Counted from the stretch's first letter, positions 1 through 9,577 are shown. The stretch is 64,000 bases of DNA from Spirochaetota bacterium (GCA_013426755.1 AP019861.1:731067-795066); one strand, 5' to 3'. Numbers and translations are program-made. Notes: generated by a model from the sequence alone, not told the origin.

Positions 1-1
1 G

Positions 2-1072
2 GCGTTCTGGGTGATGATTGGCAATCGCGAGATACATGTTCTTGAAAATTTTAGAGATCAAGATTTGATTGTGACGTTGAAGTGGCTGCAGGAACGTGAT
101 TTGAAGCCTATTGTATATGAAAAATTGGCAGCGGATGTCGATCGGAATCGAATTATTTCTCAAAACCCCGAACCAGGTATGTTTGTTAAGGAGGGGCGCG
201 CTGTTACACTCATCGTCAGCGCAGGGACACAATTAGAGATCATGGGCAACTTCATCGGTAGCGAGTTTGGTCTTGTCAAAAAACAAATTTATACACAACT
301 TGCTGGTGCGCGTAGGATTCCGCGTGTCGTTAAAATTGAACGGTTCTCAGAAACAGCGCCAGAAGGCATTATCATCGATCAATTACCACGTCCTGATGAA
401 CAAATAGACGTCGAACAGGATATTGTCTTTTTTGTAAGCCGTGGCCTCGTCGAGAACAGTTTTCGTGTCGAGGACTTTCGCATGGAAGCTTATCGTAAAG
501 TTTATGACAATCTCACCAGTAAAGGAATCGACGTCCAGGTCAAATTTTTACCCACCACAGACCCCGCTAAGGCAGGACTCATCTTCGACCAGGATATTTC
601 GCCAGGAACGATAGTTGCCGAAGGAACAACCGTGAAATTTACGGTTGCTATTGAAGGCAATGACACCAATCTAGACGCCGCTGCGCTGCCCCTTGAAAAG
701 TTGCGCGTTTTTACAATGCGCGTTCCTTTTCCTGTAACATCGTTAGCAGAAGTAACCGCGTCAGACCAGAATGTAGCTAATAATAACAACCAGTATTACT
801 GTCCTTGTCTTGGTACGTCGGCTATTTATGAAGACAGAACGGCGTTATCTAATATCAGTGAGAATGATGATAAGGCAGCGGCACGTGAGATCGTTTTACG
901 TGACATTGAGTTTGTTATCAGCGACGCGGTGCAAGAAGATTATCGTGTGGTCTACCGATCTATTCTTGCTGGGCGACTGGCTAGTTTTCCATACCGTACC
1001 GTTGGGACTGGAAAAATTGATGTCTATATTGATGGAAAATTTTATAAAAGCGAACAGTTTGCGGATGAGTAA
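2..1072 (+). CDS. PASTA-domain protein, 5' end outside the window
   Basis: The reading frame is open to the left edge (residues A-F-W-V before the first Met), so the start lies upstream; the hydrophobic edge residues may be the end of a membrane anchor. Three PASTA repeats can be recognised, roughly residues 10-75, 78-145 and 153-217 counted from position 11, each with the usual pattern of a helix followed by 'I.SQ.P.PG..V..G..V...VS.G'-like strands. The remaining C-terminal part (about 220-353) is not recognised. PASTA repeats bind muropeptides or peptidoglycan in Ser/Thr kinases and PBPs; no kinase domain is visible here. A role at the cell wall is inferred only from the domain. The downstream helicase gene starts 95 bases later and is probably unrelated in function. 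Confidence 0.75.
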   Translation, partial: AFWVMIGNREIHVLENFRDQDLIVTLKWLQERDLKPIVYEKLAADVDRNRIISQNPEPGMFVKEGRAVTLIVSAGTQLEIMGNFIGSEFGLVKKQIYTQLAGARRIPRVVKIERFSETAPEGIIIDQLPRPDEQIDVEQDIVFFVSRGLVENSFRVEDFRMEAYRKVYDNLTSKGIDVQVKFLPTTDPAKAGLIFDQDISPGTIVAEGTTVKFTVAIEGNDTNLDAAALPLEKLRVFTMRVPFPVTSLAEVTASDQNVANNNNQYYCPCLGTSAIYEDRTALSNISENDDKAAAREIVLRDIEFVISDAVQEDYRVVYRSILAGRLASFPYRTVGTGKIDVYIDGKFYKSEQFADE

Positions 1073-1167
1073 GACGACGTACTGCGATTATATTGAGCTG
1101 TTTGTTAGTGTGTATTGAGCTGTTTATTATTGTGAATTAGTGTGAATGGGTGTAGAATGAAAATTTT

Positions 1168-3522
1168 ATGGCAGCGGCAACTTCTCTAATTTCTATGCGT
1201 CTGAATGCTAAGCAACGTGAAGCGGTAGAGGTCACGGATCGGCATGTCCTTATTTTAGCTGGGGCGGGTTCTGGCAAAACACGGGTTATTACGGCTAAGA
1301 TCTTCCATTTGATTAAAAACTTAAATGTAGACCCCTATTCATTGCTGGCTATGACTTTTACGAATAAGGCGGCTTATGAAATGCAAGAGCGCATCAAACA
1401 ATTTTTACAAGTAGTAGATCATTACAATACCCGCTTGACTTCTGCTGATGAAGAAACCAATCGGTATCTAAATCCACATCGCAGTACGGATGATTTAGAA
1501 ACTCAGTCGAGGCAGTCCTCCTCTTCACATGCCGCTGTATCGGTAAAATTTGATAGAACAGATGAAGTAAGCTTAGCAGAAGGAGGGGCTACGCAGTCAA
1601 AGTTTCCAAGTAAGTCGCAGTATAAAAATCGGTCGCTAAGGTCGTATGAAAGGTCAATTATGACATTTCACGCCTTCGGAGTGAGATTTTTAAGAATGTT
1701 TTTACATTTGTTGCCAGCTAGGCAGAATGGTTTTGTTATTTGTGATGACACACAAAAAAAAGCATTTCTGCGAGAAATATTTAAGGAACATGATTTCAAT
1801 GTTCAGGAATTGAAAGAAGCGAGTAGGTTTATCAGTCTTGCTAAGAACAAACTTATTTTCAGTGACGCATCTGATCTGGAAGGACAGATAGATAAGAATT
1901 TCACGTTTCCACTCAAAACCAAGAAAAAATCTTTTTTAACTATTTACCGTGCTTATGAAAAACTTCTAATAGAGAGCAATCGTGTTGATTTCGATGATCT
2001 TATTGTACTCACATTAAGGTTGCTAAATGAACATGCATCAGTCCGTGATTATGTAGGAAGACGATGGAAGTATTTACTTGTAGATGAATATCAAGATACA
2101 GATTCGGTTCAGGAGAAGATCATTGAACAGTTCGCTAAGCAAGGCACATTGATTACAGTAGTAGGCGATCACAATCAAGCTATTTATGGCTTTCGTGGGG
2201 CGCAGATCACTAATATTCTGCAATTTTCTAGAAAATACGCTAATGTTCATTGTGTTCTCTTAGAAGAGAATTATCGCAGTACCAATGCGATATTGAATTT
2301 TGCCAATGCCGTTATAGCGGGTAATGCGAGATATAAACAGGGTGTACGGAAATTGTTTGCCCAGCGTGATTCTGTAGGAACGAATCCATTGTATTTAGAA
2401 TTTAAGAGTGATTCAGAAGAAGCCGATTGGGTAACACGCAATGTTCTCACCCTTAGAAAAGAGGGCGCCAAGCTATCAGAAATGGCTATATTTTATCGAA
2501 CCAATTACCAATCACGGATCATTGAGGAGCATCTTATTAAGGCGCAAGTACCTTATCGTGTGGTCAAGGGGTATCGTTTTTATGAACGTAAGGAAATTAA
2601 AGAAGTACTTGCTTATCTTAATTTTATTGTCAATCTTAGAGACCGTCCTGCTTTTAGAGCGTGTATTAATGTACCCAAGCGTTCTATTGGTGAGCAGACG
2701 GTTAAGACAATATTTCAATTTCTAGACGAGCACTTAATGGGACTTGGTGAAAAGAAAATCGGTGGTGAGAATGATTTAACTGCTGCTGGCGAGGACAATG
2801 AAGGCGGCTTTGAAGAGAATACTATTTTGGAGGTACTTGCACATCCGAAATTATTAGAGCGACTTCCTAAGCGTGTTCATACGGTGCTGAGTGATTTTGT
2901 GCAGTTCATACGTAGTGCTAGAGAGAAGGTTGCTATGGGGCAGCCGCTTAATGAAGTGATTGAGTATGTGATAAATAAGAGTGGTCTTTGGCATTATTAT
3001 GAGCAGGTGTCGGATAAATTTGAACGGGATGTTCGTCTCGGGTCACTCAAACAATTAGTTTATTCGGGGCTTGATTTTTCTGAGGAAACCGACAATGAAA
3101 GTACTGACAATGAAAGTACTGACAATGTAAACAATAGTACTGCCCGTTCTAAGCAAGGGTTATTGTCGGCTTTTTTGGAGAACATTTCTCTGGCGGGGAG
3201 TGAAGAGCCAGAAAAAGATGCAGAAGTTATCAATCTACTTACCGTTCACAATGCTAAAGGATTGGAATATCATACAGTTCATGTTGTGGGGATGGAGGAA
3301 GGTGTTTTTCCACATTTTCTGAGTATGGGAGAAGTGAGTCAATTGGAGGAAGAAAGGCGTTTGTTTTATGTTGCGGTGACTCGAGCGATGCGAAGACTGT
3401 ACATTTCTTCGGCTAAAATCAAGCAAATTCGTGGTGAATTTGATTTTTTTCAAGTTTCCAGATTTTTAAAGGAAATTCCTAGCTCCTATTTTGATCAAGA
3501 AAGTACTTTATTAAAAGAATAA
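1168..3522 (+). CDS. uvrD: UvrD/Rep/PcrA-family 3'-5' DNA helicase
   Basis: Superfamily 1A helicase of 784 residues, acting in nucleotide-excision and mismatch repair or in removing RecA and stalled forks. The sequence shows a Q motif (NAKQREAV, 13-20), Walker A AGAGSGKT (31-38), motif II VDEYQDT, motif III/IV region GDHNQAIYGFRGA, and motif V/VI TVHNAKGLEYHTVHVVGMEE with VAVTRA. Two stretches look like insertions relative to the family: a Ser/Thr-rich part of about 60 residues in domain 1A after TFTNKAAYEMQERIKQFL, and an acidic DNEST-repeat near residue 640. The first ATG has no strong ribosome site; a second Met (residue 10) just before the Q motif is a possible start. UvrD and PcrA cannot be told apart here. 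Confidence 0.9.
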   Translation: MAAATSLISMRLNAKQREAVEVTDRHVLILAGAGSGKTRVITAKIFHLIKNLNVDPYSLLAMTFTNKAAYEMQERIKQFLQVVDHYNTRLTSADEETNRYLNPHRSTDDLETQSRQSSSSHAAVSVKFDRTDEVSLAEGGATQSKFPSKSQYKNRSLRSYERSIMTFHAFGVRFLRMFLHLLPARQNGFVICDDTQKKAFLREIFKEHDFNVQELKEASRFISLAKNKLIFSDASDLEGQIDKNFTFPLKTKKKSFLTIYRAYEKLLIESNRVDFDDLIVLTLRLLNEHASVRDYVGRRWKYLLVDEYQDTDSVQEKIIEQFAKQGTLITVVGDHNQAIYGFRGAQITNILQFSRKYANVHCVLLEENYRSTNAILNFANAVIAGNARYKQGVRKLFAQRDSVGTNPLYLEFKSDSEEADWVTRNVLTLRKEGAKLSEMAIFYRTNYQSRIIEEHLIKAQVPYRVVKGYRFYERKEIKEVLAYLNFIVNLRDRPAFRACINVPKRSIGEQTVKTIFQFLDEHLMGLGEKKIGGENDLTAAGEDNEGGFEENTILEVLAHPKLLERLPKRVHTVLSDFVQFIRSAREKVAMGQPLNEVIEYVINKSGLWHYYEQVSDKFERDVRLGSLKQLVYSGLDFSEETDNESTDNESTDNVNNSTARSKQGLLSAFLENISLAGSEEPEKDAEVINLLTVHNAKGLEYHTVHVVGMEEGVFPHFLSMGEVSQLEEERRLFYVAVTRAMRRLYISSAKIKQIRGEFDFFQVSRFLKEIPSSYFDQESTLLKE

Positions 3523-4004
3523 TAATGACGAGTCTACGTATAAGACTTGAAGCGATTTAAAAATTATTTCAATCGTACGGGATTAAATTAGCTTTCATGT
3601 GCTAGTTTTATGTTATTTATATGCTATTTATGTGTTATTTATATGCTGCTTATGTGTTATTTATACGCTAGTTGTATTTATTTGATGGGAATTGGTGTTT
3701 GTCATCATTGTAAGTAATGATCAATTTCAAGTAAATCTTACAGACATCACCGTATCATAGGATTAAAATTGACAATTAAAATTAGAGTATGGACGGATAT
3801 TAACGGATATTAACGGATATTAACGGATATTAACGGATATTGACTCAAAAAACGCGTGGTTCTGGTATTTATTTCGAATAAATTACGGGTTTGTTTTGTA
3901 ATAAAACGCATTGCTACTTAAAAGAGTGTGTCTGTGTGAGTGTGTAAATGTAAAGGGCTAGAAAATTAGAATAAGGATTAATGAGATAGAATAGGGATTT
4001 ATTG
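3523..4004. repeat. Gap with two short tandem-repeat arrays
   Basis: No gene is seen. Positions about 3606-3669 hold three imperfect copies of a 22-base unit built on tatgtgttatttatatgct. Positions 3791-3840 hold five 10-base units (taacggatat; the first is ggacggatat). A TTGACA-like hexamer at 3769-3774 has no convincing -10 partner at the usual distance, so I do not call a promoter. Confidence 0.8.
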
Positions 4005-4868
4005 ATGTTTCAGTTTATAGCAAGAATTATAGGTGTTTTGTTCATTATTTTTCCAGTTTATCTATCTACTGAGATAGGTGAAATATATTTGAATGAAGGG
4101 TTAGGATTGCCCTTCAATAATGCGGCTTTTAGAGTGCTCTCTGGAATTGAAAATGATATTCCTAGCTTAGAAAATACGGCTGTAGAGGACAATAATCAGC
4201 CTATATATGGCATTATTGATATAAAATCTTTTGTATTTATGGTTACGTTATTAATTGGGTTTATCCTTGTTTCATATGATTTGCGGCAGATCCAATTTAT
4301 CATTCGTGAGTCTATATTTAGATCGCCAGCAAAAATGAATGCGCAGATGGTCATTCTAGCCAATAAACTTAAAAACATGAGCGATCAATATTATACCAGT
4401 GGTGCTTCGGGAATTGATAGTGCTATTCGTACTAGTGAAATGCCGCGGGTGTGGCCTGTTTTGATTGAGAACATTCAACTCAAAATCCCATTTGACGATA
4501 TTGTTGAGATTATGGGCAATGAAGCAGGAATCGTTAGAAAACAGTATGATCTTCACCTTAAAGCAGTCAGTACGTTAGCCAATATTTTGCCTTCTTTGGG
4601 GATTATTGGTACGGTTTTAGGGTTGATAAAACTTTTGTTTAATTTGACAGAACCGACACTTATTGGTCCGAGTATGGCACTTGCGCTGCTTACAACGCTT
4701 TATGGTCTATTTATCTCGGTGCTCATCATTAAACCTATTGGTGTTCGCTTAGAAAATGTAAAAAATCTGCAAATGGATGCATTCCAAGTCGCTGCTTTTT
4801 GGGTAGGACTGCTTTCTACTGGCAAACCTTCATTTTATGTCGAGCAAAAATTTATTGATAAATTTTAA
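4005..4868 (+). CDS. MotA-like proton/sodium channel subunit
   Basis: Predicted inner-membrane stator-type channel protein of 287 residues. Four hydrophobic spans are visible: about 5-23, 71-92, 187-212 and 222-246, with a cytoplasmic loop of about 95 residues between spans 2 and 3 as in MotA. Span 3 carries LPSLGIIGTVLGLIKLLF and span 4 ALLTTLYGLFISVLIIKP, the two most conserved MotA blocks, including both family prolines. Unlike classic MotA, spans 1 and 2 are separated by about 47 extracytoplasmic residues. I chose the ATG at 4005 over the overlapping TTG at 4002 because an AGGGAT element lies 7 bases before it. A MotB-like gene follows after 390 bases and a FliG-like membrane protein after that, so the three probably form one machine. 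It could be a second stator rather than the main flagellar one. Confidence 0.8.
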   Translation: MFQFIARIIGVLFIIFPVYLSTEIGEIYLNEGLGLPFNNAAFRVLSGIENDIPSLENTAVEDNNQPIYGIIDIKSFVFMVTLLIGFILVSYDLRQIQFIIRESIFRSPAKMNAQMVILANKLKNMSDQYYTSGASGIDSAIRTSEMPRVWPVLIENIQLKIPFDDIVEIMGNEAGIVRKQYDLHLKAVSTLANILPSLGIIGTVLGLIKLLFNLTEPTLIGPSMALALLTTLYGLFISVLIIKPIGVRLENVKNLQMDAFQVAAFWVGLLSTGKPSFYVEQKFIDKF

Positions 4869-5258
4869 CCCGCCCTCTTTTTTTGAGAAAAACGACTTTT
4901 TATGTGTATAATTCTTTAAATGCACTTGCTGCGCTACAGTGAAGTCTTTCTATGAGCAGGATTTAATGACACTAATTGTTATTAGTTGGTATTAATCAGA
5001 ATTAGTCAGAATTAGGTTGGTACTGGTAGGTATAGGTTTTTGTGATTGAAAAGCTAGTGCTACGTAAAAGATTGTGATTTTAGGTTGTTTTTTGTAGTAG
5101 ATGTGCGTAATTTCATGCTTTTTAGAAGGTTATGTGCAGTTTTATTCTTTTTAGAATCGTGCTTACATAACAGCATATAAATATAACAGCATATAAATAT
5201 AACAGCATATAAATATAACAGCATATAAATATAGCGATAAGGAGAATTTGTATTTAAC
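4869..5258. repeat. Gap with 16-base tandem repeat before the MotB-like gene
   Basis: No gene is seen. Positions 5169-5232 hold four perfect 16-base units (aacagcatataaatat) ending just before the AAGGAG element that precedes the MotB-like gene. The first part, around 4960-5035, is rich in 'attag/ggtat' near-repeats. No hairpin plus T-run was found after the MotA-like gene. Confidence 0.8.
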
Positions 5259-5900
5259 ATGGCTAAAAATAAGCTTTCACGGTTTTATGACAAGGAAATT
5301 GCCCTCGATGAAGAAAACACGTGGGCGGTTTCATATGGTGATATGGTCACTGTACTGTTGTGTTTTTTCATATTACTTATCTCTATATCAGTTATTAATC
5401 CAAATAAATACGAATCTATTAAACGTACCGTAGAAAGCAAGGTTTCTGAACAGACGTCTATTGAACGACTTGAAGAAAGCATCGAGGAATTTCTTGCGAG
5501 CGAGAATCTCGAACAGATCGTTAACGTCGAAGCTAATGAATTAGGTGTTGATATTTCAATACGCGATGAAGTTTTATTTATCTCAGGCTCAGCAGAACTC
5601 AATTCTAACAGTATTCCGCTTTTTTCACAATTGCAGGCTGTATTTAGAAACCTCCCCGATAGTTATAACTTTGAAATAGAAGGACATACCGACAATATAC
5701 CCATTAATAACGTCCAGTTCCCGTCCAATTGGTATTTATCGACAGCACGTGCCTTGAGTGTGTTGGATTTGTTTTTATTGTCTGGTTTTGATGATAAGCG
5801 GTTTAAAGTTCAAGGATTTTCTGATACACGCCCAGCCGTTCCTAATGACAGCGAAAAAAATAGAAGTCTCAATAGACGTGTGGTCATTAAAGTTCGTTAG
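5259..5900 (+). CDS. MotB-like stator protein with OmpA peptidoglycan-binding domain
   Basis: Partner of the MotA-like channel, 213 residues. A short cytoplasmic N-terminus is followed by one span (about 24-45) beginning WAVSYGDMVTVLLCFFILL; Asp28 sits where MotB carries its ion-binding aspartate. Residues about 50-90 are a charged linker or plug region, and 100-213 are an OmpA-like domain with IEGHTDNIPI, NWYLSTARA and NRSLNRRVVIKV, which anchors stators to peptidoglycan. Length is slightly short for MotB. The start ATG has AAGGAG about 14 bases upstream, which is a long spacing. Context with MotA-like and FliG-like genes supports an ion-driven motor; whether it drives the periplasmic flagella or something else is not shown. 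Confidence 0.85.
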   Translation: MAKNKLSRFYDKEIALDEENTWAVSYGDMVTVLLCFFILLISISVINPNKYESIKRTVESKVSEQTSIERLEESIEEFLASENLEQIVNVEANELGVDISIRDEVLFISGSAELNSNSIPLFSQLQAVFRNLPDSYNFEIEGHTDNIPINNVQFPSNWYLSTARALSVLDLFLLSGFDDKRFKVQGFSDTRPAVPNDSEKNRSLNRRVVIKVR

Positions 5901-6169
5901 CCAAAACATACGCTACTAGACCAAAGCGTACGTAATATCCCGTCTTAAACACAATTTAAACACAAGTTGTTGTGCTTTGAGGCTAAGAACATGAAATATA
6001 AGGTTCATTGCATTTATAAATAACTGTTTTAATGATTTATAGATATTGTCTTAAAAATAAAAGTTAAAAATCCGATATATAAGAAGAGCATTAATATTAG
6101 TTGGTGAACAGGATTAATTTTTTACCATGTCAATAATAGATAAAGGTCATCATTTATGAGAGGTTTTTT

Positions 6170-8281
6170 GTGAAATCATTGTCAAGTTGTATATTTAGAA
6201 TGACTGTTATGCTGGTTTTCTTCTCGGCACTCAGCACTTCGTTAGGAGCTCAGGAACAAAGCATCACTACGCTAGAGCGTAGATTATTGCAGAAAATAGA
6301 ACAATACTTAGGTAAAGTACTGCCGCGTGATAGTTTCTCAGCTAACGTTGCTATCTTTGCTGAGACGACAGACCCAGCACCCGGCCAGTCTTCCTTAGGT
6401 GATGAACTTCTGCCAGGGCTCAATTCATTTAGTGACAGTCTCATTCCCGGCGAACCAATCCCCATTCCTTCACAACCCCTATTAACGAATACACAACCCG
6501 CTGAAGAACAAGGAGTACGCTATCGTAATAATATTCTGCTTAAAAATATCAGTGTCAATGTGACCATAGATGAAACCTTGCCCGATTTAACTATTTCTGC
6601 AGTTGAAAATGCAATTGCCAACCAATTAGACACATTGTATCCAGATATCGTCAATATCTCAATTATTCCAGCCGATTTTTCACGGATTCGGGCAGACCGT
6701 GAAGCACGACGTAATCTTAGTAGAACACCCACAGCGACGCCGCCAGCCCCAGCACCACCCCAAGTACAGCCTGTCCAGCAAAATCAACCGCCCGTGATTA
6801 TTTCTAATATCATCCCGCCTACTGAACCACAGCAACAGCAACCACCCCAACAGCAGCAGCAACCCATTATCATCGAACAACCAGAGCCACCTCCCCCAGA
6901 TCAGCCAGTCATTATTTCCAATATTATTCCCGATAATAATGCTAACAATAATCCAGTCGTAGCGCCTCCAGCAACCAATCAAGACTCGTTTTTTACCAAT
7001 TTTATTCGCGAATCTTCACTGATCTGGTATGGACTCCTGATCTTCCTAGCCATATTGTTTTTTGCCCTAGTTCTCTTTGGAATCTTAATGGTTGTATTAC
7101 GGCAGGACAATCGCAATACCCCTGCTGTCAAACGCATTGTCATTCGTGATCAAGTCGATAAAAAAAAAACTGAACTTGATGCTAATGCTGCTGGCGCTCC
7201 CCTGAAATCTGGCGGCGACGCCGTAAATGATGACAAAACCCCCAATGTACTAGCAGCAGCGAGTGCAGGTTCTGTTGACGATGAAACAGAGCAAGCACCT
7301 GAAGTAGCAGCGCCGCGACCTGTCAAACGTCCTCCTCCGAAATACATTGAAGAGCAATTTGAATTTGTGAAATTGTTCTTAAAAAACCCGCTCATTTCAC
7401 GTAGTTACTTTGTCAATCTTTCTAATGAAGAGAAGAATAAACTTATTCTTGCTTTTAGAAGTGAGAGTGCGAGAAAGCGGTTTGGTTTCTTGGAAGAAAA
7501 CTTTAAACTAGACCCCTCTATCTTAGATGAATATGAAACCGAAGAGGAATTAGAGGAATACAGAAAAAAGACCTTTAAAGACAATACTAAAAATCTCCGC
7601 GATTACGAATCGCTTATTTCACTGGAAGCATTCGATCCGATCTCTAAACTCTCATTGCTCTCAGATAAAGAAGTGGAGTCTATCTTTTCGCGGTTGACGG
7701 TCATTCAATTAGTCAGCATTTCTAATTATGTCGATGGAAAATTGCTGCTCAGTTATGTCAGAAATGCACCGCATCAACGCAAAAAAGAACTCATGAAGAA
7801 ACTCAATACGCCTACTTATATCAGCGAAGATGAACTTGACAACATTAAGAAAGAGCTTAATTATTACATCGATGAACTGGCAGCACGGATCTTCACACCT
7901 AAGGCTGAACGGGAAACACTCAATCAAACTATTCTTAAAAGTGCTGATGACAGTAAAGATATTATTGAGAGCTTTAAAAATGAAGACCCACATCTCTACG
8001 AACGTTATAAAAAATACGCTCTTAATTTTAAAGACTTCTTAGAAGACGAATCCGATGCCGCACGTCTTACGTTAGATAATCTCGACAATGATACGATAGC
8101 CGCTGCGCTCTCGTCAATTCCATACAATTCGCAACAGCGTATCTTAGCAGGAATCAATGACAAACGCAAGCAACTTATTATGTCCTCAATCGCTTCTAAG
8201 CGAGGTAGTCTTGATGAAGATTTTATTAAGCTCGAACGTGAAAAAGTACTGGACACGTACCGTGTCTACTTAGGAGCTTAA
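6170..8281 (+). CDS. Membrane-anchored FliG-like protein with FliF-like periplasmic segment
   Basis: A 703-residue protein I cannot match to a named family. Order of parts: signal peptide 1-27 (SLGA then Q); extracytoplasmic region 28-280 whose segment 122-170 (LLKNISVNVTIDE ... NISIIPADFS) resembles the FliF collar; a Pro/Gln-rich linker about 186-267; one membrane span about 283-307; a charged linker; and a helical cytoplasmic region about 392-703. The last 65 residues (DNDTIAAALSSIP, INDKRKQLIMSSIASKRG, then a charged helix) line up by eye with the torque-generating C-terminal domain of FliG, and two earlier helical blocks look like FliG middle repeats. It follows MotA-like and MotB-like genes. 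The inferred role is a rotor or stator-docking part fixed directly in the membrane. GTG at 6170 follows AGAGGT by about 5 bases. What is certain is the architecture; the FliF similarity is weaker than the FliG similarity. Confidence 0.65.
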   Translation: MKSLSSCIFRMTVMLVFFSALSTSLGAQEQSITTLERRLLQKIEQYLGKVLPRDSFSANVAIFAETTDPAPGQSSLGDELLPGLNSFSDSLIPGEPIPIPSQPLLTNTQPAEEQGVRYRNNILLKNISVNVTIDETLPDLTISAVENAIANQLDTLYPDIVNISIIPADFSRIRADREARRNLSRTPTATPPAPAPPQVQPVQQNQPPVIISNIIPPTEPQQQQPPQQQQQPIIIEQPEPPPPDQPVIISNIIPDNNANNNPVVAPPATNQDSFFTNFIRESSLIWYGLLIFLAILFFALVLFGILMVVLRQDNRNTPAVKRIVIRDQVDKKKTELDANAAGAPLKSGGDAVNDDKTPNVLAAASAGSVDDETEQAPEVAAPRPVKRPPPKYIEEQFEFVKLFLKNPLISRSYFVNLSNEEKNKLILAFRSESARKRFGFLEENFKLDPSILDEYETEEELEEYRKKTFKDNTKNLRDYESLISLEAFDPISKLSLLSDKEVESIFSRLTVIQLVSISNYVDGKLLLSYVRNAPHQRKKELMKKLNTPTYISEDELDNIKKELNYYIDELAARIFTPKAERETLNQTILKSADDSKDIIESFKNEDPHLYERYKKYALNFKDFLEDESDAARLTLDNLDNDTIAAALSSIPYNSQQRILAGINDKRKQLIMSSIASKRGSLDEDFIKLEREKVLDTYRVYLGA

Positions 8282-8332
8282 ATAAAAAATGCTTTGTAAT
8301 GACGCCCTCTTAATAACGAGAGATTATTATAG

Positions 8333-8746
8333 ATGAAGTCATTAGCCACACATTCTATTCGCATCACGATGGCACATGTCGATGCGGCGGGGTTGATATT
8401 TTTTCCACGATTGTATGATCTCTGCGAAAGCGCTCTGGAAGTCTTTTTTGAAGCGATCTTTGCTAAAAATTTTCATACTGTTATCTTCCAGCAAAAACAA
8501 GCGACTATCATCGTTCACAGCGAAGCCGATTACAAAAAACCTATCCGCTTAGGGGATCACATTAAGGTTGTAGTCGCGTGCACTCATGTCGGAACGACTT
8601 CTTTTACTATTCATTATAAAATGTATAACACTAAAGAAGTTTTTGTTGCTGAGGCGAAGACGGTGCATGTACTCATTGATCTAGTTACGTTCGAGAAGGT
8701 AAAAATATCTGATGAATGGCGTTCTAAAATTTTAGCAGACAGCTAG
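8333..8746 (+). CDS. Hotdog-fold acyl-CoA thioesterase (YbgC/4HBT-like)
   Basis: A 137-residue single hotdog domain. The N-terminal block IRITMAHVDAAGLIFFPRLYDLCESALE corresponds in pattern to the 'D.D..G.v.Y..Y......E' active-site helix of YbgC and 4-hydroxybenzoyl-CoA thioesterases, with Asp17 as the likely catalytic residue. It hydrolyses an acyl-CoA; the substrate cannot be read from the sequence, and a DHNA-CoA thioesterase role in menaquinone synthesis is one alternative. Its TAG stop (8744-8746) overlaps the stop of the convergent folA gene inside the palindrome CTAG, so the two genes share 4 bases and leave no room for a separate terminator. Confidence 0.8.
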   Translation: MKSLATHSIRITMAHVDAAGLIFFPRLYDLCESALEVFFEAIFAKNFHTVIFQQKQATIIVHSEADYKKPIRLGDHIKVVVACTHVGTTSFTIHYKMYNTKEVFVAEAKTVHVLIDLVTFEKVKISDEWRSKILADS

Positions 8747-9438
8747 TTTTTAGTACAGGCTTTCTTCATACGGTAGCGAATGATCTCATAGGCGAGGTCC
8801 TTTTCTTTTTCTTTAATAAGAGATAATTTTTCTGATGCTACGAGGTCTAGAAAATTTGGAAACTTGACTTTGCAATTGAAATTTTTAGCGATGTGTGTTA
8901 TATACAGATAGCGAAGTTCTGTATTAAGCGGGGGGGTTAGAAATTGTTGATACAGTCTACGCCCACCGATGACAAAAAGCCGTTTTAATTCTATACTGGC
9001 GTAGGTTAGTGCTTGTTCTAATGTAGTATAGGTTTTTACATTTTTATGAGTGAGCGCTGAGGTGGTCAAGTATTTATGGCGCTCTTGTTTGGAGAGGATA
9101 ATATTGATACGATGGGGGAGGGGTTGGTATTGGCTGGGGAGTGCTTCCCATGTTTTTCTGCCCATGATAACACCTGTGTGTGGACGTAGTGGTGGGGGTG
9201 GGCTGCTTGAAGGTATGGTAGCTTTTGCAGCGTGAATAGATTTTTTTGCTAACCATTTATCGTCTGTTTTATTTGAGTGGGTGGTGGTGAGGGTAGCAAA
9301 CCATTTCAGGTCGGCTTTAAGATGCCAAGGCATAGCTGTTCCTGTCCCGATGCCGTTCTCGATGTCAAGGGCAGCTACTATGTCAATGGCGGTTAATAAA
9401 GTCGTTGGAGTCGTTGAAGTAGTAGCTGGTGGGGGCAT
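8743..9438 (-). CDS. folA: Dihydrofolate reductase
   Basis: Reduces dihydrofolate to tetrahydrofolate with NADPH in the cytoplasm. Visible motifs: IVAALDIENGIG near residue 20, MPWHLKADLKWF (the PW and the acidic Asp of the folate site), GVIMGRKTWEALP, INIILSKQ and FVIGGRRLYQQFL. At 231 residues it is about 65 longer than usual; the extra length is a Thr/Pro-rich N-terminus (1-16) and an insert of about 35 residues with a Pro run (around 70-88) between the folate helix and GRKTWE. It lies directly downstream of thyA, which produces its substrate, in a minus-strand cofactor run bioB-pdxH-thyA-folA. No good ribosome site precedes the ATG. Confidence 0.92.
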   Translation of the reverse strand: MPPPATTSTTPTTLLTAIDIVAALDIENGIGTGTAMPWHLKADLKWFATLTTTHSNKTDDKWLAKKSIHAAKATIPSSSPPPPLRPHTGVIMGRKTWEALPSQYQPLPHRINIILSKQERHKYLTTSALTHKNVKTYTTLEQALTYASIELKRLFVIGGRRLYQQFLTPPLNTELRYLYITHIAKNFNCKVKFPNFLDLVASEKLSLIKEKEKDLAYEIIRYRMKKACTKN

Positions 9439-9577
9439 GATCTAAATCTTATAATGACTAGCGGACTGCTTGAAAATAACGACGCGTCAAATAAAAACCT
9501 CGCTATACCAATTCCTACTAAATAAAGTAGACCTTAGCGGCAAGGAGACTAGCAGGTAGTGTTTTTTTAAGTGAGTA

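Noticed and set aside
4005..5900. ExbB/ExbD or TolQ/TolR pair
   Set aside because: The second protein has an OmpA-type peptidoglycan domain and a MotB-type WAVSYGDMVT span, which ExbD and TolR lack.
4005..8281. Zorya-type phage defence (ZorA/ZorB)
   Set aside because: ZorA has a very long cytoplasmic coiled-coil tail and the locus encodes helicase or nuclease partners; neither is adjacent here, and the third gene is FliG-like instead.
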